Assembly (NCBI GenBank): GCA_036741535.1 | Contig: DAINSB010000087.1 | Location: 1 to 10,124 of the forward strand | Length of the DNA: 10,124 bases | Direction of reading: 5' to 3' | Source: Thermocaproicibacter sp036741535 | GTDB lineage: Bacteria; Bacillota; Clostridia; Oscillospirales; Acutalibacteraceae | Shown here: positions 5,602 to 10,124 of the stretch, one piece after another | Position numbering within the stretch: the stretch's first letter is position 1 | How the letters are laid out: each line of letters opens with the position of its first letter | Program-made: the position numbers and the translations under genes | The notes under the pieces: model-generated | What the model was told of the DNA's origin: nothing | Databases searched by the model: none | What the model saw: only the letters and a program-made list of their open reading frames with translations

Positions 5602-7053
5602 TTACTTTTGGCCCGATGGCGGGCCAAAACCGGCTATGCCGGCCGAAATGATCTCGATCAGGATTTTTCCCGTTTTCTGCGGGTCGGCGCGCCCGCGCGT
5701 CGCCTTCATCACGGCGCCGACGAGGGCTTTGAGGGCCTTCTCTTTTCCGCCGCGGTAGTCCTTCACGGCGTTCGGGTTGCCGGCCGCGGCCTGCTCGCAG
5801 AGGCTGCGCAGCTCGCTTTCGTCGAAGCCGGCCAGGTCGCTCTCGCGGAGGAATTCGGAGGCCGGTTTGCCGGTGTCCAGCATTTTTTCCAGCGTGGATT
5901 TCACGAGGTTCATGCGGATTTTCCCGTCGTCCAGCAGCTTTAAAAGCGCGTTCAGGTTTTCCGCGGAAACGGCGACGGTGAATCCGTCCTTTTCGTCCTC
6001 CGTGGAAAGGCGCGCGAAGATCGGGCCCGTGATGCAGTTCGCGGCGGCCTTCGGATTCTTCAGGCCCTTTGCGGCGGCCTCGAAATAGTCCGCGATTTTC
6101 CGGTGCTCCGCGATCTGCTTCGCCTCGGCTTCCGAAAGGCCGTAATCGTTCACGAAACGGTCGATGCGGCGCTGAAGGTCCTCCGGCATGCGGGCTTTGA
6201 TGGCGGCGAGCATCTCGTCCGTCACGTGGATGGTCACGAGGTCGGGCTCGCGGAAATAGCGGTAGTCGTTGGCGTCCTCCTTGCCGCGCATCCCCTCGGT
6301 GCATCCGGTCTCTTCGTCGTAGCGGCGCGTCTCCTGCACCACGGATTCGCCGCTTTCCAGCAGGTCGATCTGCCGGTTCATCTCGTACTCCATCGCCTTC
6401 GTGAGGAACGAGAACGAGTTCATGTTCTTGATCTCCGTGCGGGTGCCGAGCCGCTCGGAACCCTTCGGCCGCACGGAGACGTTCACGTCGCAGCGCAGCG
6501 ACCCCTCCTGCATCCTGCAGTCGGAGACGCCGATGTAGCGCATGACGGCCTGCAGCTTTTCGACGTATTCGACCGCCTCGTCGATGCTGCGGATGTCCGG
6601 TTCGGAGACGATCTCGATCAGCGGCACGCCGCCGCGGTTGTAGTCGATCAGCGTGTTGCCGCGCTCGTGCACCAGCTTGCCCGCGTCCTCCTCGATGTGG
6701 ATGCGCGTCAGTCGGATCTTCCGCCCGTCCGAGAGCGTCACCCAGCCGTTTTTGCACAGCGGCCTGTCGTACTGGCTGATCTGGTACGCTTTCGGCAGGT
6801 CAGGGTACACGTAGTTTTTGCGGTCCATTTTGGAGATTTCGCTGATCTCGCAGTTCGTCGCGAGACCGGCCATCACGGCGTATTCCACCACGGCGCGGTT
6901 GAGCTTCGGCAGCGTGCCTGGCAGCCCGATGCAGATAGGGCAGCAGTGCGTGTTCGGTTCGCCGCCGAATTCCGTCGGGCACGAGCAGAAGATCTTCGTT
7001 TTCGTGGAGAGCTCCACATGCGTTTCCAGGCCGCAGACCAGTTCGTAGTTCAC
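5602..7053 (-). CDS. gatB: Asp-tRNA(Asn)/Glu-tRNA(Gln) amidotransferase subunit B
   Basis: The 483-aa kinase/tRNA-binding subunit of GatCAB, which activates the side chain of mischarged Asp-tRNA(Asn) or Glu-tRNA(Gln) with ATP so that ammonia from GatA can amidate it. The N-terminal GLETHVELSTKTK, the Zn-site cysteines of FCSCPTEFG...CCPIC (Cys23, 25, 38, 41) and KEDANDYRYFREPDL are family hallmarks. The C-terminal YqeY-like tail domain runs from about residue 335. The start is GTG at 7053, which overlaps the gatCA stop as GTGA, so translation is coupled. Longer open-frame upstream sequence belongs to gatA in another frame and is not coding for GatB. The last residues, SAGIAGFGPPSGQK, extend past the usual end and are encoded by palindromes (5606-5642). 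Identity is certain. Confidence 0.97.
   Translation of the reverse strand: MNYELVCGLETHVELSTKTKIFCSCPTEFGGEPNTHCCPICIGLPGTLPKLNRAVVEYAVMAGLATNCEISEISKMDRKNYVYPDLPKAYQISQYDRPLCKNGWVTLSDGRKIRLTRIHIEEDAGKLVHERGNTLIDYNRGGVPLIEIVSEPDIRSIDEAVEYVEKLQAVMRYIGVSDCRMQEGSLRCDVNVSVRPKGSERLGTRTEIKNMNSFSFLTKAMEYEMNRQIDLLESGESVVQETRRYDEETGCTEGMRGKEDANDYRYFREPDLVTIHVTDEMLAAIKARMPEDLQRRIDRFVNDYGLSEAEAKQIAEHRKIADYFEAAAKGLKNPKAAANCITGPIFARLSTEDEKDGFTVAVSAENLNALLKLLDDGKIRMNLVKSTLEKMLDTGKPASEFLRESDLAGFDESELRSLCEQAAAGNPNAVKDYRGGKEKALKALVGAVMKATRGRADPQKTGKILIEIISAGIAGFGPPSGQK
5606..5642. repeat. Two adjacent perfect palindromes encoding the GatB tail
   Basis: TTTTGGCCCG (5606-5615) and CGGGCCAAAA (5620-5629) form a 10-bp perfect stem with a 4-base loop. 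Directly next to it, CCGGC-TAT-GCCGG (5630-5642) forms another. Together with the 5555-5588 inverted repeat they make three consecutive palindromes. The two here lie inside the last codons of gatB and specify residues such as AGFGPPSGQK. They resemble an interspersed palindromic unit more than a conserved protein end. Confidence 0.6.
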
Positions 7054-8918
7054 AGGATGACCCCCGTTTCCACCGCGCGGAAGACTTCGTCCCGCGCCGC
7101 CAGCTCGTACTGCCGCGCGGCGTTCAGAAGCGAAACCTCCGAGAATTTCGGCCCGATCAGCTGCATGCCGACGGGCATGCCGTCGGCGCCGAAGCCGCAC
7201 GGCACGCTGATGCCCGGCAGGCCCGCGATGTTGACCGGCACCGTGCAGATGTCCGTCAGGTACGTTTCCACGGGGTCCTTCGCCGTGTAGTTCTGCGGAA
7301 ACGCCGTCGTCGGGACGGTGGGCGCGAGCATCAGGTCGCATTTTAAGAACGCGCCGTCGAACGCCCTCACCAGCGCGCCGCGCAGGTTCTGCGCCTTTTT
7401 GTAGTACGCGTCGTAGTACCCGGCGCTCAACACGTAGGTGCCGAGCAGGATGCGCCGCTTGACCTCCGTGCCGAAGCCCTCGCTGCGGGTTTTGCAGACC
7501 ATGTCGTTGCGGTCCGCGTAATGCTCCGTGTGGTATCCGTAGCGGATACCGTCGTACCGCCCGAGGTTGGAGGACGCCTCGGCACAGGCGAGGATGTAGT
7601 ACACCGGCAGGCAGTATTTCAGCGACGGCATCGAAAATTCCACGATCTCAGCGCCGAGCGCACGAAAAGCCGTGATTGCTTTCTGCAAAGCGGCGTCCAC
7701 GTCCTCGCGGATGCCGTCGAAATATTCGCGCGCAATGCCGATTTTCAGCCCTTTGATCTCCCGCCCTAGCTGTGGGACTGTCGGTTCCTTCCGCCCGCTG
7801 CTGGTGGAATCCATTTCGTCGTATTTCGCGACGGCGTCGTAGACCAGCGCGGCGTCCTCCACGCTTTGAGTGATGGGGCCGATCTGGTCGAAGGACGACG
7901 CGTAGGCGATGAGGCCGTAGCGCGAGACCGTGCCGTAGGTCGGCTTGAAGCCGACGATGCCGCAGAAGCTCGCCGGCTGGCGGATGGAGCCGCCCGTGTC
8001 GGAGCCGAGGGCGTAGGCTGCAAGGTTCGCCGAGACGGCGGCCGCTCCGCCGCTGCCGCCCGCCACGCGCTCTTTGTTGTGCGGGTTTTTCGCCCCGCCG
8101 AAGCACGAGGTCTCGCACGAGGAGCCCATGGCGAACTCGTCCATGTTCGTTTTGCCGAGCAGCACGGCGTTCTGCTTTTTCAGAAGCGCCCAGACCGTCG
8201 CGTCGTAGATCGGCACATACCCTTCGAGAATCTTCGAGCAGCAGGAGGTCTCGATGCCGTCCGTCGAGATGTTGTCCTTGAGCGTCATCGGGATGCCATC
8301 GAGCGGCGAAAGCTCTTCGCCCGAAGCGATCTTTTTGTCCACGCGCGCCGCGGCTTCGAGCGCCGTCTCCGGCGTCAGGCGGATGTAGGCGTTCAGCGCA
8401 CCGTTCTCCCTTTCGATGGCCGCGAGATATTGTTTCGTCAGCTCCGTGCAGCTGATCTGTTTTGAAACCAGCAGATTGTGCAGCTTCGCGATGGTTCCGG
8501 GTCCGCCCGCTTCTCGGAAGTCCCCCAAAACACTCGTCGGCGCGCACCCTTCCGGTCCCCGGGAGTCTCTCAATACACTCGCACCCGTCGCGGCTTGAAA
8601 TTCCCGTTCGGCTGAACGGTGCGGCTTGCGTGCAGGTTCAGCCTGCCGCCGCCGCACGAGGAAATATCCGTCCTCGCTGCTGTCCGTGTTTTGCAGAATC
8701 TTTTCGCGGTCGAGCGGCGTTCCGGGCACGTCTTCGCGGAATACGTTTTCCAGGCCGTTGATATTGTCAAAATCGGATTCGTCCGAAACCGCTTTGCCGA
8801 TGGTGTCGGCAAAGCCGATGATCTCGTTCATATCCTTCGTCAGCCCGTCCAGTTCCTCCGGGCCGACGGAGAGCTTCGCGAGGCTTGCGATCTGCAGGAT
8901 GTCTTTGTGCGTGACCAT
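7050..8918 (-). CDS. gatCA: GatC-GatA fusion: amidotransferase subunits C and A in one polypeptide
   Basis: An open frame of 622 aa. Residues 1-88 are a complete GatC, ending in the usual SEDGYFLV. Residues about 142-622 are GatA, starting TIAKLHNLL. GatA is the amidase that releases ammonia from glutamine or asparagine for GatB. Its Ser-cisSer-Lys triad maps to Lys214 (PMTLKDN), Ser289 (AGGSGG) and the nucleophile Ser311 (GSDTGGS). Between them lies a roughly 53-aa linker (89-141) of basic, low-complexity sequence, RRRQAEPARKPHRSAER onward, unlike any GatC or GatA region. It contains a 15-residue internal repeat, SVLRDSR and SVLGDFR. GatA's own ATG is gone: the codon before Thr142 is GGA. 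ATG at 8918 follows GGGGG at a normal distance. The gene couples to gatB by GTGA and follows aspS by 134 bases. The amidase signature loop is two residues short. Subunit identities are certain; whether the product stays fused in the cell is unknown. Confidence 0.93.
   Translation of the reverse strand: MVTHKDILQIASLAKLSVGPEELDGLTKDMNEIIGFADTIGKAVSDESDFDNINGLENVFREDVPGTPLDREKILQNTDSSEDGYFLVRRRQAEPARKPHRSAEREFQAATGASVLRDSRGPEGCAPTSVLGDFREAGGPGTIAKLHNLLVSKQISCTELTKQYLAAIERENGALNAYIRLTPETALEAAARVDKKIASGEELSPLDGIPMTLKDNISTDGIETSCCSKILEGYVPIYDATVWALLKKQNAVLLGKTNMDEFAMGSSCETSCFGGAKNPHNKERVAGGSGGAAAVSANLAAYALGSDTGGSIRQPASFCGIVGFKPTYGTVSRYGLIAYASSFDQIGPITQSVEDAALVYDAVAKYDEMDSTSSGRKEPTVPQLGREIKGLKIGIAREYFDGIREDVDAALQKAITAFRALGAEIVEFSMPSLKYCLPVYYILACAEASSNLGRYDGIRYGYHTEHYADRNDMVCKTRSEGFGTEVKRRILLGTYVLSAGYYDAYYKKAQNLRGALVRAFDGAFLKCDLMLAPTVPTTAFPQNYTAKDPVETYLTDICTVPVNIAGLPGISVPCGFGADGMPVGMQLIGPKFSEVSLLNAARQYELAARDEVFRAVETGVIL
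8515..8581. repeat. Tandem 22-bp direct repeat in the gatC-gatA linker
   Basis: Two copies, 8515-8536 and 8560-8581, match at 18 of 22 bases with a period of 45 bp (15 codons). They share the core ACACTCG at their right ends. In the protein they appear as SVLRDSR and SVLGDFR, 15 residues apart. The period being a multiple of three keeps the fusion in frame. Confidence 0.65.
8559..8656. repeat. Dispersed repeat, copy 1 (inside the gatC-gatA linker)
   Basis: This segment is colinear with 9005-9102 at a constant offset of 446 bases. The ends are best preserved: CCGGGAG at 8559-8565 is identical, CTCGC 12 bases later is identical, and 8618-8656 matches 9064-9102 at 32 of 39 bases. It contains a perfect hairpin, CCGTTC-GGCT-GAACGG (8604-8619). 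On the minus strand it encodes the linker part RRQAEPARKPHRSAERE and onward. Confidence 0.6.
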
Positions 8919-9004
8919 GATTTTCCCCCGATCTAGAGGTTAAAGATTGGATGTTAGAGGTTTAGAAAGAAGCCGTGGAAAAGGTCTTTCCCGCTTGGTA
9001 TGGG

Positions 9005-9102
9005 CCGGGAGCATCCCACGACTCTCGCGCCAAACGGGTTTTTGTGTACTCGCTAAAGGGGCCGGCGCGGCGTGCGTGCGGCCTCAGCCTGCCGCAGCCG
9101 GA
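9005..9102. repeat. Dispersed repeat, copy 2 (3' end of aspS and following spacer)
   Basis: A diverged partner of 8559-8656, same orientation and same length. Its right part (9064-9102) is read as the last residues of AspS, RLRQAEAARTPRRP, matching RRRQAEPARKPHR of the GatC-GatA linker. Its left part lies after the aspS stop (TAG, 9053-9055). The middle is poorly conserved, but the conserved blocks keep exact spacing. Confidence 0.55.
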
Positions 9103-10124
9103 TGTGCACTTCGCGGAGCTGCTGCTCCGTGACTTCGCCGGGCGAGCCCATCATCACGTCCTGTGCGTTGGAGTTCATCGGGAACGCGATGACCTCGCGG
9201 ATGTTCGCTTCGTCCGTTAAGAGCATCAGCATGCGGTCGATGCCCGGGGCCATGCCCGCGTGCGGCGGCGCGCCGTACTGAAACGCGTGATAGAGGGAGG
9301 TAAACTTCGTCCTGAGCTCGTCTTCGGTGTATCCGGCGATCTCGAACGCCTTTTTCATGATGTCGATGCGGTGGTTGCGCACCGCGCCGGAAGAGAGTTC
9401 GACCCCGTTGCAGACGATGTCGTACTGGTAGGCGAGCACGTCGGTCGGCTTTTTGGTCAGCAGCGCCTCCATCCCGCCCTGCGGCATAGAGAACGGGTTG
9501 TGCGTGAACACGGTCGCCCCGGTTTCCTCGTCGAGCTCGAACATCGGGAAATCCACGATGAAGCAGAAGTCGAAGCGATTTTTGTCGATCAGGCCGAGGC
9601 GCTCCCCGAGCTCCGTGCGGATCTGCCCGGCGAGCTTCGGCGCCATGTCCGCTTCGTCCGCAATGAAGAAGATCACGCATCCGGGTTTCAGGCCGGCGCG
9701 GCGCGTCAGCTCGTCGCGCCTGTCGTTCGACAAGTATTTGTTGATGGGCCCCTGGTATGAACCGTCGGTTGCCACCTTGATATAGCCGAGGCCTTTCATG
9801 CCGATGCTTTCCGCGAAGGTCAGCATGCCCTCGAAAAAGCTGCGCGGCTGCCCGCCGCAATCCGGCACGTTGATGGCGCGCACGGTCTTGCGCTGGAACG
9901 GCTTGAACGCCGTGCCCTCGAAGAGGTCCGTGATGTCGAGGATCTCGAGCGGGTTGCGCAGGTCGGGTTTGTCCGTGCCGTATTTCAGCATGGATTCCGC
10001 GTAGGGGATGCGGAGGAACGGCGCGGGCGACACCTGTTTGTCGGAGAATTTCCGGAACGTCTCGCCCACGACCTCCTCCGCCACGGCGAACACGTCCTCC
10101 TGCGTGGCGAAGGCCATCTCGAAA
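9053..10124 (-). CDS. aspS: Aspartyl-tRNA synthetase, C-terminal part (5' end outside window)
   Basis: The frame is open to the right edge and lacks the anticodon-binding domain and motifs 1 and 2. What is present is the end of the class II catalytic core (FEMAFATQEDVFAVAEEV at the edge, then PYAESMLKYGTDKPDLRNP), the bacterial GAD insertion (GMKGLGYIKVATDGSYQGP region), and the catalytic return with FDFCFIVDFPMFELDEETG, THNPFSMP and motif 3, GMAPGIDRMLML. The C-terminal FPMNSNAQDVMMGSPGEVTE is the form found in Clostridia. The enzyme charges tRNA(Asp) and, if non-discriminating, also tRNA(Asn) for GatCAB, which is encoded just downstream. That specificity is an inference from context. After the usual ending LREVHI the protein carries RLRQAEAARTPRRPL, derived from the dispersed repeat. 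Confidence 0.96.
   Translation of the reverse strand, partial: FEMAFATQEDVFAVAEEVVGETFRKFSDKQVSPAPFLRIPYAESMLKYGTDKPDLRNPLEILDITDLFEGTAFKPFQRKTVRAINVPDCGGQPRSFFEGMLTFAESIGMKGLGYIKVATDGSYQGPINKYLSNDRRDELTRRAGLKPGCVIFFIADEADMAPKLAGQIRTELGERLGLIDKNRFDFCFIVDFPMFELDEETGATVFTHNPFSMPQGGMEALLTKKPTDVLAYQYDIVCNGVELSSGAVRNHRIDIMKKAFEIAGYTEDELRTKFTSLYHAFQYGAPPHAGMAPGIDRMLMLLTDEANIREVIAFPMNSNAQDVMMGSPGEVTEQQLREVHIRLRQAEAARTPRRPL

Noticed and set aside
6103..7290. 395-aa plus-strand open frame opposite gatB
   Set aside because: Shadow frame of gatB; Val/Ala/Arg/His-rich low-complexity product, no promoter or ribosome binding site that fits.
7054..7341. Upstream extension of gatB to 579 aa
   Set aside because: The added residues are an out-of-frame reading of gatA; GatB homology begins at the GTG at 7053, which overlaps the gatCA stop.

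Overview
The window is GC-rich apart from an A+T-rich promoter region at its left edge. It looks like chromosomal DNA of a low-branching Firmicute of the class Clostridia, probably near Oscillospiraceae/Ruminococcaceae. The reasons are the bacterial AspRS with a Clostridia-like C-terminal region, a GatCAB operon, an AmmeMemoRadiSam cassette with proteins A and B fused, strong AGGAG-type ribosome binding sites, and sigma-A type promoters. A run of 10 Ns (4537-4546) marks a scaffold gap, so this is a draft assembly. The taxonomic placement is inference.

The left half reads on the plus strand. An NAD(P)-dependent aldehyde dehydrogenase (213-1694) sits behind a good promoter and a perfect FNR/CRP-type palindrome. 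After a hairpin-rich spacer, an extended -10 promoter precedes the AmmeMemoRadiSam cassette: a Memo-AMMECR1 fusion protein (1918-3303), overlapped by its radical SAM partner (3296-4123). Homology motifs place the radical SAM start at an ATC codon behind a near-perfect ribosome binding site. An unrecognised conserved-looking gene follows (4237-4781, interrupted by the N gap). Next is about 380 bp without a gene that holds a candidate structured RNA ending in a strong intrinsic terminator. A perfectly spaced promoter then drives a small two-helix membrane protein (5162-5482).

The right half reads on the minus strand and converges on the left half at a terminator-like inverted repeat (5555-5588). 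In transcription order it holds aspS (entering from the right edge, 5' end outside the window), a gatC-gatA fusion, and gatB coupled to it by a 4-base GTGA overlap. AspRS plus GatCAB in one cluster is the usual layout of the tRNA-dependent route to Asn-tRNA(Asn): a non-discriminating AspRS makes Asp-tRNA(Asn) and GatCAB amidates it. Whether this AspRS is non-discriminating cannot be shown from the window.

The most unusual feature is that three coding ends in this operon carry extra, palindrome- or repeat-encoded sequence. The AspS tail and the GatC-GatA linker contain diverged copies of the same roughly 98-bp sequence, exactly 446 bp apart with no net gap. In gatCA it has replaced the GatC stop and the GatA start and fused the two subunits in frame. 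GatB ends in a tail encoded by two adjacent perfect palindromes. This looks like a small interspersed repeat that settles at gene ends and is read as protein. Separately, GatA's amidase signature loop is two residues shorter than the canonical form.
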